Below, piece by piece: positions 46,751-55,739 of a DNA stretch of 64,000 nt. The stretch is from Campylobacter lari. GTDB taxonomy: Bacteria; Campylobacterota; Campylobacteria; Campylobacterales; Campylobacteraceae. Where the stretch lies: positions 1 to 64,000 of the forward strand of contig NZ_SMTT01000004.1 in NCBI RefSeq assembly GCF_004357905.1. Direction: 5' to 3'. Under the pieces are notes generated by a model. That model did not search any database and was not told the DNA's origin. It saw only the letters and a list, made by a program, of their open reading frames with translations. The position numbers and the translations under genes are program-made. The first letter of the stretch is position 1; every line of letters begins with the position of its first letter.

Positions 46751-47737
46751 TTATTCTTTAATAAAAAATTTTGCTTCAACGCGTCTATTTTGCGCACGAC
46801 CTTCTTTGGTATCATTGCTTGCTTTTGGCTTTTCAAAACCATAGCCTTTAGTTACAATTTTTTCTTTAGCAACACCTGTTTTTTCAAGTTCCTTCGCTAC
46901 GGCATTAGCACGCTCTAATGATAATTTTTGATTATAAGCCTTAGGACCTGTACTATCTGTATGGCCTTCTAAAACAGTATAGTATTGAGGATTTTCTTCT
47001 AAGATCTTACCTACTTCTTGAATTTTTTGAGCAAATTCTGGATTTATATTAGTCTGATCAAAACCAAAATGCCCCTCAAGGGCTATTGTTTTTTCACAAC
47101 CTATATGATCAAGCAAAGCACCTTTTCTTGGCTCTGAACATGTTTTATCGATTTGTTTTACTTGTGGCTTTTCTTCAATTTGCTTAGTTTCAACATTAGG
47201 GGTTTTTGGAGCTTTATTGCCAAAATAAAAACTTAAGCCAACACTAGAAATTAAATTATGTTCGCCATTGTTGAATTTAATTTGATCTCTTGCTTCAAGT
47301 CTTAAAGCTAAATCTTCTCCAAGCGCGAATTTAAAACCCGCACCATATTGAGCAAACATGCCACTTTTATTTTCATAAGCCCCGTGACTTAAATACTCAT
47401 AACCTGTTCCTAATAATCCATATAAATACACATGATTAGCTAAATCAATTCCTTTAATAGCATTCACATAAAATCTCGAAACACTAGTATCTATATGTGT
47501 ATTATCATTTGGATTATTATATTTTGCATTATCATAATACTCTAAACCAAGTTCAGCTTGATCTATCCATAAATCATCATAGTGATAGCCAAATCTTAAG
47601 CCAACTCCACCATAATTTTTAAGATCTAAATTTCCTTCTGGTGTTGTATAGTTAAAGGTCGGGGTTATTTCTATTTTGCTAGTATCAAAAGCAAATAAAA
47701 CACTAGCTAAACTAACTAAGCTTATAATTTTTTTCAT
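46751..47737 (-). CDS. cadF: Outer-membrane fibronectin-binding protein CadF
   Basis: 328 residues: signal peptide (about 1-16), an eight-stranded beta-barrel (about 20-175), a hinge with two Cys, and an OmpA-like peptidoglycan-binding domain (GHTDSTG near 260, [27 protein letters not shown] at the end). CadF mediates adhesion to host fibronectin. The tetrapeptide at residues 137-140 is FALG, where C. jejuni has the FRLS binding motif. A promoter-terminator unit precedes the gene. Confidence 0.94.
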   Translation of the reverse strand: MKKIISLVSLASVLFAFDTSKIEITPTFNYTTPEGNLDLKNYGGVGLRFGYHYDDLWIDQAELGLEYYDNAKYNNPNDNTHIDTSVSRFYVNAIKGIDLANHVYLYGLLGTGYEYLSHGAYENKSGMFAQYGAGFKFALGEDLALRLEARDQIKFNNGEHNLISSVGLSFYFGNKAPKTPNVETKQIEEKPQVKQIDKTCSEPRKGALLDHIGCEKTIALEGHFGFDQTNINPEFAQKIQEVGKILEENPQYYTVLEGHTDSTGPKAYNQKLSLERANAVAKELEKTGVAKEKIVTKGYGFEKPKASNDTKEGRAQNRRVEAKFFIKE

Positions 47738-47794
47738 AACAATCCTTATAAAATAAATTGAGCGATTATATAAAAAAGAAGATTAAAATAAAAT

Positions 47795-47817
47795 AAGCCC
47801 CTTTGGGTAAGGGGCTT
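47795..47817 (-). terminator. Terminator between rpsI and cadF
   Basis: A 7-bp GC-rich stem (AAGCCCC / GGGGCTT) with a 9-base loop, followed on the minus strand by an interrupted T run. It lies downstream of the TATAAT at 47860-47865 and upstream of cadF. Confidence 0.8.
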
Positions 47818-47865
47818 AAATTTACTACAAAAAGGAGGTTTCCCTGATCGGACCTTGGAATTATA
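47795..47865 (-). ncRNA. Candidate small RNA or cadF leader attenuator
   Basis: On the minus strand TATAAT (47865-47860) would start a transcript near 47853. Its first bases GGTCCGATCAGGGAAACCT can fold (AGGT/ACCT and CC/GG), and about 35 bases on comes the strong hairpin at 47817-47795 with a T run. A separate terminator for rpsI lies upstream, so this is its own unit of about 60 nt. I recognise no RNA family. Confidence 0.5.
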
Positions 47866-47950
47866 AATATTTATTCTAAACAAAAAATCCTTTGATTTTA
47901 AATAAAATAAAAATATATGAAAAAAATATGATTTTTTTAAAAAAATAGAG

Positions 47951-47973
47951 AAAATGGATCCAAAATGGATCCA
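47951..47973 (-). terminator. Terminator after rpsI
   Basis: On the minus strand TGGATCC, loop ATTTT, GGATCCA, then TTTT and a T-rich stretch. The two arms are also an 11-bp direct repeat, because each contains the palindrome GGATCC. Confidence 0.75.
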
Positions 47974-47980
47974 AAAAATA

Positions 47981-48370
47981 TTAGCGTTTAGAGAATTGTG
48001 GGCTTCTTCTTGCTTTTCTGCGACCGTATTTTTTACGTTCAACAGTTCTGCTATCTCTAGTAAGAAGTCCTTTTGGTTTTAATAATGCTCTAAAATCTGC
48101 ATCCATAGCAGCTAAAGCTCTTGAAATACCATGTCTTAAAGCTTCAGCTTGAGCACTGTAACCACCGCCTAAAGTTGTTGCTTTAATGTCCATAGAAGTT
48201 TCTTGCTTAGTTACTAATAAAGGCTGAACTACTTTTAATTTTATAGCTTCATGTCCGCCAAGCCAAGTGTTTAAATCCATACCATTAACGATGATTTTAC
48301 CACTACCAGCTTTTACCCAAACTTTAGCTACAGCGGTTTTTCTTTTACCTGTTGCGTATGTTGTTGCCAT
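47981..48370 (-). CDS. rpsI: Ribosomal protein S9 (uS9)
   Basis: 129 residues, ending with the conserved basic tail [11 protein letters not shown] that reaches the ribosomal P site. The start [18 protein letters not shown] is typical. Two bases after rplM, as in most bacteria. Confidence 0.97.
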   Translation of the reverse strand: MATTYATGKRKTAVAKVWVKAGSGKIIVNGMDLNTWLGGHEAIKLKVVQPLLVTKQETSMDIKATTLGGGYSAQAEALRHGISRALAAMDADFRALLKPKGLLTRDSRTVERKKYGRRKARRSPQFSKR

Positions 48371-48372
48371 GA

Positions 48373-48801
48373 TTATTTTCCTTTATTAGCAATTTGAGCA
48401 GTATGAGGATGTTCGCTACCTGCATAAATTTTTAATTTTTTAAGCATAGCTCTACCTAGGTTTGTTTTAGGTAGCATACCACGAACTGCTAATTTATATA
48501 ATTTAACTGGATTTTTTTCTAATAAATCACCAAATTTTTCACTTTTTACGCTTCCAAAATACCCTGAATGTCTGTGATATAGTTTATCTTCTGCTTTATT
48601 TGCACCTGTGAAAACTGCTTTAGAAGCATTGATAATGATTACATAATCTCCACAATCAACATTTGGAGTATAGCAAGGTTTATTTTTACCTCTTAAAATA
48701 GTCGCTACTTCTGTTAAAAGACGACCAAAACGCTTTCCTTCAGCGTCTAAAACGATCCATTCGCGTTTTACTTCGTTTGGCTTTGTTATCTTTGTCATCA
48801 T
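48373..48801 (-). CDS. rplM: Ribosomal protein L13 (uL13)
   Basis: 142 residues with the L13 signature around [20 protein letters not shown]. First gene of the rplM-rpsI operon; two adjacent ATG codons at 48801 and 48798 could start it. A TATAAT at 48834-48839 on this strand is the likely -10 box. No autoregulatory L13 leader fold is evident in the 160-bp gap. Confidence 0.97.
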   Translation of the reverse strand: MMTKITKPNEVKREWIVLDAEGKRFGRLLTEVATILRGKNKPCYTPNVDCGDYVIIINASKAVFTGANKAEDKLYHRHSGYFGSVKSEKFGDLLEKNPVKLYKLAVRGMLPKTNLGRAMLKKLKIYAGSEHPHTAQIANKGK

Positions 48802-48833
48802 CTTACCTTTGCCAAAAATTTTTTAAAAATGAG

Positions 48834-48839
48834 ATTATA
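48834..48839 (-). promoter_or_regulatory. Candidate -10 box for rplM
   Basis: TATAAT on the minus strand 33 bases before the rplM start, in an AT-rich stretch. Confidence 0.5.
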
Positions 48840-48925
48840 ATTATTTTAGCTTAATTAATACTTAATTTAAGAATACTTAAAGTTTAAATGATATCTTTTT
48901 TATATTGTAACTTATTCTTAAATAG

Positions 48926-48949
48926 TTTATATTACAATTGTAATATAAA
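48926..48949. repeat. 24-bp perfect palindrome before the WG-repeat gene
   Basis: Two 12-bp arms without spacer, TTTATATTACAA and TTGTAATATAAA, ending 20 bases before the ATG at 48970. A related half-site, TATATTGTAA, lies at 48901-48910. It looks like an operator for a dimeric repressor. Confidence 0.7.
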
Positions 48950-48969
48950 ATACTTTATAAGGCGAAATA

Positions 48970-50100
48970 ATGTTAAATTTATTTGCTAAACATAAAATAA
49001 AATTTGCTATTGCTTTTGTACTACCTATTTTAGCTTTTGGTTTTAATATTTATTATAATACAAATAAAAGTGAAATTCATACAACTAACCCAAACAAACA
49101 AAATAACAAATATGAAATTTTAAAAGAAAAGTGCAACAGTGGGGATATTAAGGCGTGCTTAGATTCCTATCCTCTTAAATATAAAAAGCCCATACAAGCT
49201 AAATTAAATGGAAAATGGGGATTTATAGATAAAAACGGGGAAATAATAATAAATCCTATATTTGATAATGTTTCTAATTTTAAGGAAAATCTAGCAAGTG
49301 TTAATTTAAACGGAAAATGGGGTTTTATCAATGAAAGCGGAAAATTTATTACAGAACCTATATTTAATTATGCTTGGAATTTTAAAGAAAATTTTGCAAG
49401 TATTAGATTAAAGGAAAAATGGGGATTTATAAACAAGAATGGAAATATAGCCATAAAGCCTATTTTTGATTACACTCTCGATTTTAATGAAAATCTAGCA
49501 GGTGCTAAATTAAATGGAAAATGGGGTTTTATAGATAAAAATGGAAAATTTATAATAAAACCTATATTTGATGAAGTTAGAAATTTTAAAAAAAATCTAG
49601 CAGAGGTTAAACTAAATAACAAATGGGGTTTTATAGATAAAAGTGGAAAATTTATATTAGATCCTATTTTTGATTATACTCTTGGTTTTAGTGAAAATAT
49701 TGCAGGTATTAATTTAAACGAAAAGTGGGGATTTGCTAATAAAAACGGGGAGATAATAATAAATCCTATATTTGACAATATTTCTAATTTTAAGGAAAAT
49801 CTAGCAAGTGTTAATTTAAACGGAAAATGGGGTTTTATAGATAAAAATGGAAAATTTGCAATAGAAGCTAATTTTGATTGGGCTTGGGATTTTAAAGAAG
49901 ATTTGGCAAGTGTTAGACTAAATGGAAAATATGGCTTTATAGATAAAAATGGAAAATTTGCAATAAAACCTATTTTTGATAAAGTTTATAGTTTCAACCA
50001 AGGAATTGCAAAAGTCAAGTTAAATGAAAAATGGGGACTTATAGATAAAAATGGAAATTTTATAGTAGAACCTATATTTGATGATATAGATTATTATTAA
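48970..50100 (+). CDS. Membrane-anchored WG-repeat protein
   Basis: 376 residues. An N-terminal membrane helix (about 9-26) is followed by a spacer with two Cys and then nine WG repeats of 34 residues (consensus LNGKWGFIDKNGK, then IKPIFD and NFKENLASV). The repeats form a beta-rich, probably periplasmic or surface domain; WG proteins are widespread but poorly understood. It sits between rplM and addA, adjacent in C. jejuni as I recall, so it is an insertion. Its stop overlaps the convergent addA stop in a TTAA. Confidence 0.85.
   Translation: MLNLFAKHKIKFAIAFVLPILAFGFNIYYNTNKSEIHTTNPNKQNNKYEILKEKCNSGDIKACLDSYPLKYKKPIQAKLNGKWGFIDKNGEIIINPIFDNVSNFKENLASVNLNGKWGFINESGKFITEPIFNYAWNFKENFASIRLKEKWGFINKNGNIAIKPIFDYTLDFNENLAGAKLNGKWGFIDKNGKFIIKPIFDEVRNFKKNLAEVKLNNKWGFIDKSGKFILDPIFDYTLGFSENIAGINLNEKWGFANKNGEIIINPIFDNISNFKENLASVNLNGKWGFIDKNGKFAIEANFDWAWDFKEDLASVRLNGKYGFIDKNGKFAIKPIFDKVYSFNQGIAKVKLNEKWGLIDKNGNFIVEPIFDDIDYY
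49231..49328 (+). repeat. WG-gene internal duplication, copy 1
   Basis: 98 bases spanning the repeat 1/2 junction, matching 49741-49838 with only three differences (49242, 49266, 49270). The offset is 510 bases, exactly five WG repeats. Confidence 0.9.
49741..49838 (+). repeat. WG-gene internal duplication, copy 2
   Basis: Second copy of the 98-base unit, at the repeat 6/7 junction. The other repeats differ far more from one another at the DNA level, so gene conversion or a recent duplication is likely. Confidence 0.9.
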
Positions 50101-52841
50101 ACCTCCACTATTTCCACTTTATCCTTTAAAACATATACCAAAAAAGCCTTAGTGGAAGTCTTGGCTAAGATTTTTTCTATGGCTTCTTTGTAAAGTAAAA
50201 CTTGCTTTTTATGCTCGTTTAAATTTAAACCCGTTTTATAGTCTATAATGATAGCTTCATTATCATCAAATGCAAGCATATCAAGCTGTTTTTGCTCACC
50301 TTTATAAGTGATGATTTGCTCTTTTAGTAGCTTTTTACCCGCTAAAAGCGCGTTAAAGCTCTCATCTTTTAAAAGCATAGTAAGTCTTTTAAAAAGCTCA
50401 TTAAAACTTTCATCATCTAAGTAAAAACGATATTTTTTATACACCATTTGCTTGCAAAATTCAAAATTGCTTTTAGTGTTAAAATCAAAATATTGCAAAA
50501 ACTCATGCAAAGCCAAACCAAAATGTATTTGCGTGCTTGAAAGATGACTTTTTACTTTGACTTCTTGCAAATTTACCTTTTGAAATTCTTCAAAGCTTTC
50601 TATTTGTTCTAAATTTTCTAAAGGCTCATTTGTTTTGACAAGCTGTTCTTCTATAATACCTATTTGTTTTTCTTCATAGTCTTGAAAATAACTCTTAAAG
50701 GTTTTAAAACTCTCATCATTTTTTATAATAAAAAGAGAGTTTTTAGCTCTAGTAAGCGCTACATATAGACAATTTATCTCATCTTCTGCTTGAAGTTTTT
50801 CTCTTTTAGCTAAAAAGGTATTGTAATTTTGATCTTCAAGATATTTTCTAGCGCTATGTCTGTATTTTACTTCCCAACCTTGCTCTAAATCATACTCAAA
50901 CATTAAAGTTTCATTATCCGGAGCTTTTTTACTAAGTCTATCAAGTACGATTAAATTTTCAAATTCAAGCCCCTTAGATTTATGCACAGTCATAATACTT
51001 ACTCCATCATCTTGAACTTGTAAAGACTTTAACTCGCATGGAGCAAACAAAAAATCAAAAAAATTATCAAAAGCACTTGCATACTCTAAATATGCAATGA
51101 GATTAACATCACTTAAGTCAAGTTTTAAAACATGTACTAGGTATTTTAAAATCTCACCTACACTGCGGTTTAAATCAAGCGTGATAAACTCAAGCTCTTT
51201 TTCTAAAATACTACTTGCAAAGTACAAACTAAACTCATCTTTAAGCACACAAGCCTTTGCATACTCAAAAAGCACTCTTACACTAATACAATCCATCAAA
51301 GCTACATTGCTTTGCGTATAAGCTTTAATGTCATTTTCTTCAAGAAATTCTTTCATTAAAGTAGCGTCTTTGTTAATCCATACCAAAATGCAAATTTCAC
51401 TAAGCTTTACGCCTTTTTCTAAAAGCTTTTGAATGATCTTTAAAACTTCTTTACCACTTGCTTCATGCAAAGAACTTTTTGGCGGGATATGATTTTGTAA
51501 AACTTCCACATATCCACCTTCTTTAATGCTTTTTTGCAAAGTAAAACTAGGATTTAAAAAGCTATCAAAAAATTTATCTTTAAAGACTTCATTTACATAA
51601 TCAACAATGATCTTTTTACTACGATAATTAGTATCTAAATGCTCTAATTTAATTTGCGGAAAGTCTTTTAAAAGCTTATCAAAAAGCTCTTTTTTGCCCC
51701 CTCTAAAACCATATATGCTTTGCTTTTTATCGCCCACATAAAAAAAGCTTCTGTTTTTTTTCACTCCCTCGCCTGAAACAAGTTCAGCGATAATAGGTTT
51801 TAAAATTTGATACTGCAAAACATTAGTATCTTGAAATTCATCGATTAATAAATGAGAAATATAACCATCAAGCCTAAAATAAATCAAATCTTTATTAGTT
51901 TCATCGCTAATTAACTCATAAGTTTTTAAAGCTATATCTGAAAAAGTCAATGCATTTTGCTTAGCATTGTTTTCATTTCTTGCTTCTTTAAAATGCTTCA
52001 AAAGCTTTGCAAGCATACTAATGCGATAATTTTCCATTTGAGTAAAATACTCTTTTGCGCTTTGTAAAAACTCTGCTCTTTTTTGCAAAAATTCACTATC
52101 GATGACTTTTATAAAATATTTTTTATCTAAATCACAAATAATAGGTTTAGCAAAGAAATCTTCTATGTTTTCAAATTCGAAATTTTTTTGATAGTTTTTA
52201 TCTGTGCTTAAATTTCTTGCATAAGTTATAAACTCACTTAAGCTTTTTTCTAAAAAAGTTTTATTTGGAAAATGTGCATTTTGTATAGAATTTATCTCAC
52301 AAGATCTTTCATACAAGCTTTCAAGATTTTGCAAAAAATCACTTTTACTTTTTGTTTGGACAATATAATAAGCTAAAGCCCTTAGTTCTTCTTCATCTAA
52401 TTTAGAAATGAAATTTTTATAACTATCTTGATTTTCTATAATATCAAAATCACTCATAAGACCTAAATTTAAAGCAAAAGAACGAATGATTTGTGAAAAA
52501 AAGCTGTCAAAAGTGTAGATATTAAGCTTAGATCTTAAAAACTCATCTTTGTATTTTTCTCTTAAAGCTATAAGCTCATTTTTGCTTTTGCCTAGCATTT
52601 TCATAAGCTCATTACATTCTGCTTTATTCTCTCCATTTTCAAGCACATCAAATTCTAAAAAGGTTTTAAAAACTCTTTCTTTCATTTCACTTGTAGCTTT
52701 ATTAGTAAAAGTAAGGGCTAAAATTTCATTAATCTTAGCTCCCATTAAAACCAAAGCTACAAAACGCACACTTAATGCAAAAGTTTTTCCACTTCCTGCG
52801 CTAGCTTCCAAAGCTAAAAAAGGCTCAAAATGATAACTCAA
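50097..52841 (-). CDS. addA: AddA-type helicase-nuclease (RecB-like exodeoxyribonuclease V subunit)
   Basis: 914 residues. Walker A EASAGSGKTFALS (about 13-25) and UvrD-type motifs (LLIDEFQDTNVLQYQIL, YVGDKKQSIYGFRGG, IMTVHKSKGLEFENL, LYVALTRAKN) mark an SF1 helicase; the C-terminal IIDYKTGLN near 870 is the RecB-type nuclease motif. With AddB it resects double-strand breaks for RecA loading and supports colonisation in relatives. It overlaps addB by 4 bp. Confidence 0.92.
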   Translation of the reverse strand: MSYHFEPFLALEASAGSGKTFALSVRFVALVLMGAKINEILALTFTNKATSEMKERVFKTFLEFDVLENGENKAECNELMKMLGKSKNELIALREKYKDEFLRSKLNIYTFDSFFSQIIRSFALNLGLMSDFDIIENQDSYKNFISKLDEEELRALAYYIVQTKSKSDFLQNLESLYERSCEINSIQNAHFPNKTFLEKSLSEFITYARNLSTDKNYQKNFEFENIEDFFAKPIICDLDKKYFIKVIDSEFLQKRAEFLQSAKEYFTQMENYRISMLAKLLKHFKEARNENNAKQNALTFSDIALKTYELISDETNKDLIYFRLDGYISHLLIDEFQDTNVLQYQILKPIIAELVSGEGVKKNRSFFYVGDKKQSIYGFRGGKKELFDKLLKDFPQIKLEHLDTNYRSKKIIVDYVNEVFKDKFFDSFLNPSFTLQKSIKEGGYVEVLQNHIPPKSSLHEASGKEVLKIIQKLLEKGVKLSEICILVWINKDATLMKEFLEENDIKAYTQSNVALMDCISVRVLFEYAKACVLKDEFSLYFASSILEKELEFITLDLNRSVGEILKYLVHVLKLDLSDVNLIAYLEYASAFDNFFDFLFAPCELKSLQVQDDGVSIMTVHKSKGLEFENLIVLDRLSKKAPDNETLMFEYDLEQGWEVKYRHSARKYLEDQNYNTFLAKREKLQAEDEINCLYVALTRAKNSLFIIKNDESFKTFKSYFQDYEEKQIGIIEEQLVKTNEPLENLEQIESFEEFQKVNLQEVKVKSHLSSTQIHFGLALHEFLQYFDFNTKSNFEFCKQMVYKKYRFYLDDESFNELFKRLTMLLKDESFNALLAGKKLLKEQIITYKGEQKQLDMLAFDDNEAIIIDYKTGLNLNEHKKQVLLYKEAIEKILAKTSTKAFLVYVLKDKVEIVEV

Positions 52842-55225
52842 AGCTTAAACTCCTTTTTATAAAGCATGGTATAAGGGCTGTAAGTATTGTCGTTTTTTTG
52901 ATTAAAAAATTCTTTTTCCAAAGGCTCTTTAGCAAGCTCATTAAGTAAATCTTTCAGTTCTTGTACGCTCTTACTTTTAGCATTTTCATGTATGATTTTG
53001 ATATTTTTAAGATCATAAAAACAAGCTTTTGTATTTAATAGGGTATTTTGATTTTCTAATAAAAACTTATAAAAAGCAAGTTGATAAGACTTTTCATCTG
53101 CCTTGCCACTTTTATAATCTATAATCAATCTTTCATTGCCATTATTATCTACTCTATCTAAAAAGCCTATGGCGTGAATTTTCACTCCATTTTCTGTGAT
53201 AAATTCTTTTCTTGGTGGATTAAATTCACATTTTTCTACCACATAACCTTGCTTAAAATGCTCATTTTCAAGTGTTTGGAATTCTTTAAATATAGTTTGT
53301 ATTAAAGCTAAATTTAGCGCATCAACTCGGTATTGTTTAATGCTTTTTACCACTTGCATAAAAACTTCATAATCAAAATGATTTTTAGATTTTTGCGTAT
53401 AATAAAGTTCTAAAGCCTTATGGATAAAACTCCCCAACTCATTTGCTCTAAGTGTATCGTCTAAAGTCTTTGGCTCTTTTAATCTTAAAACATATTTATA
53501 ATAATAATCCAAACCATAATGCACAAGAAGATGAAATCTTGAAAAAGAAAGATCATTTTGAAAATAATCATGTTTTGCTTTAATGCTTACAATAGGCTCA
53601 AGATTAAAAGCACATGGATAAGTTTGAAAATATTTCACATAAGCATTATTACTATAAGTCTTGTCTTCATAAAGTGGAAATTCAAGTTCATTTAAAAATC
53701 TTGATTTGATTTTTTCTTCATTTTCCACATAAGAAATTCCAACTAATTTTGCCTTGGCTATTAAAGTGTAATAATAATGTCTTTGTAAATTTTCTCTTTG
53801 AGCATGAGTGATAAGTCCTGCTTTTTTGCGAATTTCATTGTTTAAAAATAACTCACTTGAAACTCTTTTTGGGATAAATTCATCATTAAAATCGACTATA
53901 ATCACCCCATCATATCTAAGTCCCCTACTTTCTAAAAGCCCCATTACAGTAACTTCACCACCACCAACACTGCTTAATTTTATACCATCAATTTGCATGA
54001 AAAATAATTCTAAAATTTGCACAAAGCTTAACTCGTGTGTTTTTACAAGCTCTTTGATAAAAATAAGCTCTTGATGTATATAATTTTTTAACTCCTCATC
54101 ACTATCTTCTAGCAAATTAAAAATAAAATTCTCAAAAAAATCATAAGAAATATTTTCATCAAAAAGCTTTTTAAACTCTGTAAAATCAACACTAGAAGAA
54201 AAAAAATGTAAATTACACAAATGTTTGTTTAAATTACACCTTTCATAAAATTCTTCATTTTCTTCATACTCAAACTCATCATCTTTAGCACTTTCATACA
54301 AAGACTTTAATCTATGATAAAAAAGTGTATTTTTAATACTTTCTCCACTTGCATAATTTAAAACATTGTTTTTATCATAAAGTCTTAAAATATCTACAAA
54401 ATTCTCATCAGGTGTAATCACTACAATATCTTTTGCGCTTATACCGGATTTTAAAAAAGAATTAATTTTTTCAAAAACAAAAGCAGCTTGCAAAGATCTT
54501 AAATGAAAACTTTTATAACTAATTTTACTTTCTTTAAAAAAGCACTCTTCTTTTAAAATTGTTTTTTGATTTAAATCAAACAAATAAGCATAATTTGCCT
54601 TAAGAGAAAGTCCTTGTAAAAAGCTAAGAGTATTTAAAAAATCTTTATTAAATTTAGTGCAATTAAACTGCACTTTAAGAGGAAGCATTTCCTTAACTTT
54701 TAACAAAAGCTCTACTTCAAAGGCATTTAAAAAACCTTGAAAATCAAAAATAATCTCATCATAATTTTTTAAAAAATCACTATTAATTTCATAATCTAGC
54801 GGCAAAGAAATATCATCATATAGATTTTGTTCTTTTAACAAGGTAAGATAATTTTTAAAAAGTTCTTCTAAAATTTGCAAATGTTCATCATACTGAGCGT
54901 AAGCATCATGAAATTTTAATGAGTTGATATCTTTTTTTTCTAAACTAAGCTCTTTAAAGAAACTAAATAAATAAGCATTATTTTTTAAGAAAGCAAAAAA
55001 ATTACTCGGTATTTTTAAGCTTTGCTCTAAATTTTTAGTTTGCTCACAAGCCTTTTTCATCAAAAGTAAACACTCATAGTGTGTTGCTTGAAAATGCGGA
55101 GAAAAAACTAACTTTTGTATAAATTCGGCTATACTCATAGCCGGCTCTACTAAACTATCAACCTGTAGTTTTTTCTCATAATACTTTCTTAAAGCTCTTA
55201 GTGAGCTAAATACAAAAAGTTTCAT
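52838..55225 (-). CDS. addB: AddB-type nuclease subunit
   Basis: 795 residues. The C-terminal nuclease motif is LIIDYKSGKADEKSYQLAFY near 700, with the helper segment ELGSFIHKALELYY near 600. The N-terminal helicase-like part lacks a recognisable Walker A motif, common in epsilonproteobacterial AddB. I could not make out the four iron-sulfur Cys of Bacillus AddB. It is coupled to addA by a 4-bp overlap and preceded by the fixH-like gene by a shared base. Confidence 0.85.
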   Translation of the reverse strand: MKLFVFSSLRALRKYYEKKLQVDSLVEPAMSIAEFIQKLVFSPHFQATHYECLLLMKKACEQTKNLEQSLKIPSNFFAFLKNNAYLFSFFKELSLEKKDINSLKFHDAYAQYDEHLQILEELFKNYLTLLKEQNLYDDISLPLDYEINSDFLKNYDEIIFDFQGFLNAFEVELLLKVKEMLPLKVQFNCTKFNKDFLNTLSFLQGLSLKANYAYLFDLNQKTILKEECFFKESKISYKSFHLRSLQAAFVFEKINSFLKSGISAKDIVVITPDENFVDILRLYDKNNVLNYASGESIKNTLFYHRLKSLYESAKDDEFEYEENEEFYERCNLNKHLCNLHFFSSSVDFTEFKKLFDENISYDFFENFIFNLLEDSDEELKNYIHQELIFIKELVKTHELSFVQILELFFMQIDGIKLSSVGGGEVTVMGLLESRGLRYDGVIIVDFNDEFIPKRVSSELFLNNEIRKKAGLITHAQRENLQRHYYYTLIAKAKLVGISYVENEEKIKSRFLNELEFPLYEDKTYSNNAYVKYFQTYPCAFNLEPIVSIKAKHDYFQNDLSFSRFHLLVHYGLDYYYKYVLRLKEPKTLDDTLRANELGSFIHKALELYYTQKSKNHFDYEVFMQVVKSIKQYRVDALNLALIQTIFKEFQTLENEHFKQGYVVEKCEFNPPRKEFITENGVKIHAIGFLDRVDNNGNERLIIDYKSGKADEKSYQLAFYKFLLENQNTLLNTKACFYDLKNIKIIHENAKSKSVQELKDLLNELAKEPLEKEFFNQKNDNTYSPYTMLYKKEFKL

Positions 55226-55737
55226 TATTTAGTCTGCAAAAAGAATTTAAAAAATCCTACACTATTTTCATCTTGAGTGATTTTTAAAAGTATTTGCCAA
55301 ACACCTTTTTCTTTGATATTAAAATCAAACACCAAATCACTTCCTTCTAATCTTACTTGCAAATTTTCATCATTTACATTTGTATGTGGACGCGAAAGTA
55401 AAGTTTGGATTTGAAGCTTACTTAAATCATAATCTTTTAAATTTTCAATTGCAATCCTAAGCTCATTTTGCCCTTCATTGATATAATAAACTTGATTTTT
55501 CTTATGCATAAAGCTTTCTTTGTCTTTAATGCTTAGCTTAAAATTTTCATCAAAAGTCTTTTGTCTGTTTTGAATTTCATTATAATTTAACTCTACATTT
55601 TGATAAGAATCAAAATAAAAATTATCTTCATACACAGGAGCCTTGCTTGCAATAAAAATCGTAACAATACAAGCTATAACAATAAGCCCCAAAGAAATCA
55701 AAATACCATAAGGCCAAAATGTTTTCTTATTTTCCAT
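55225..55737 (-). CDS. FixH/CcoH-like membrane protein
   Basis: 170 residues from the ATG at 55737, which follows the upstream stop and has AAGGAG. One membrane helix (about 9-30, GILISLGLIVIACIVTIFIA) and a periplasmic beta-domain with the FixH pattern (YFDSYQNVELNYNEIQ, GVWQILLKITQDENSVGFF). FixH/CcoH assists cbb3 oxidase assembly or copper delivery; the cco genes lie upstream in the same orientation. Confidence 0.75.
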   Translation of the reverse strand: MENKKTFWPYGILISLGLIVIACIVTIFIASKAPVYEDNFYFDSYQNVELNYNEIQNRQKTFDENFKLSIKDKESFMHKKNQVYYINEGQNELRIAIENLKDYDLSKLQIQTLLSRPHTNVNDENLQVRLEGSDLVFDFNIKEKGVWQILLKITQDENSVGFFKFFLQTK

Positions 55738-55739
55738 TT

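Noticed and set aside
47821-47860. AAAGGAGGTTTCCC on the plus strand looks like a strong ribosome-binding site.
   Set aside because: No start codon with an open frame follows on that strand. The segment is better explained as part of the minus-strand unit before cadF.
47746-48042. 98-residue reading frame overlapping the end of rpsI.
   Set aside because: It crosses two terminators and has no family features; it is a shadow.
48970-50100. WG repeats as a possible toxin or contact-dependent inhibition protein.
   Set aside because: No toxin domain, immunity gene or secretion partner is nearby; only the anchored repeat protein is supported.
50097-50100. Overlapping stops of convergent genes (also at 37765-37768) as a sign of antisense control.
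   Set aside because: TTAA overlaps are a simple result of dense packing in AT-rich genomes; nothing else supports regulation.
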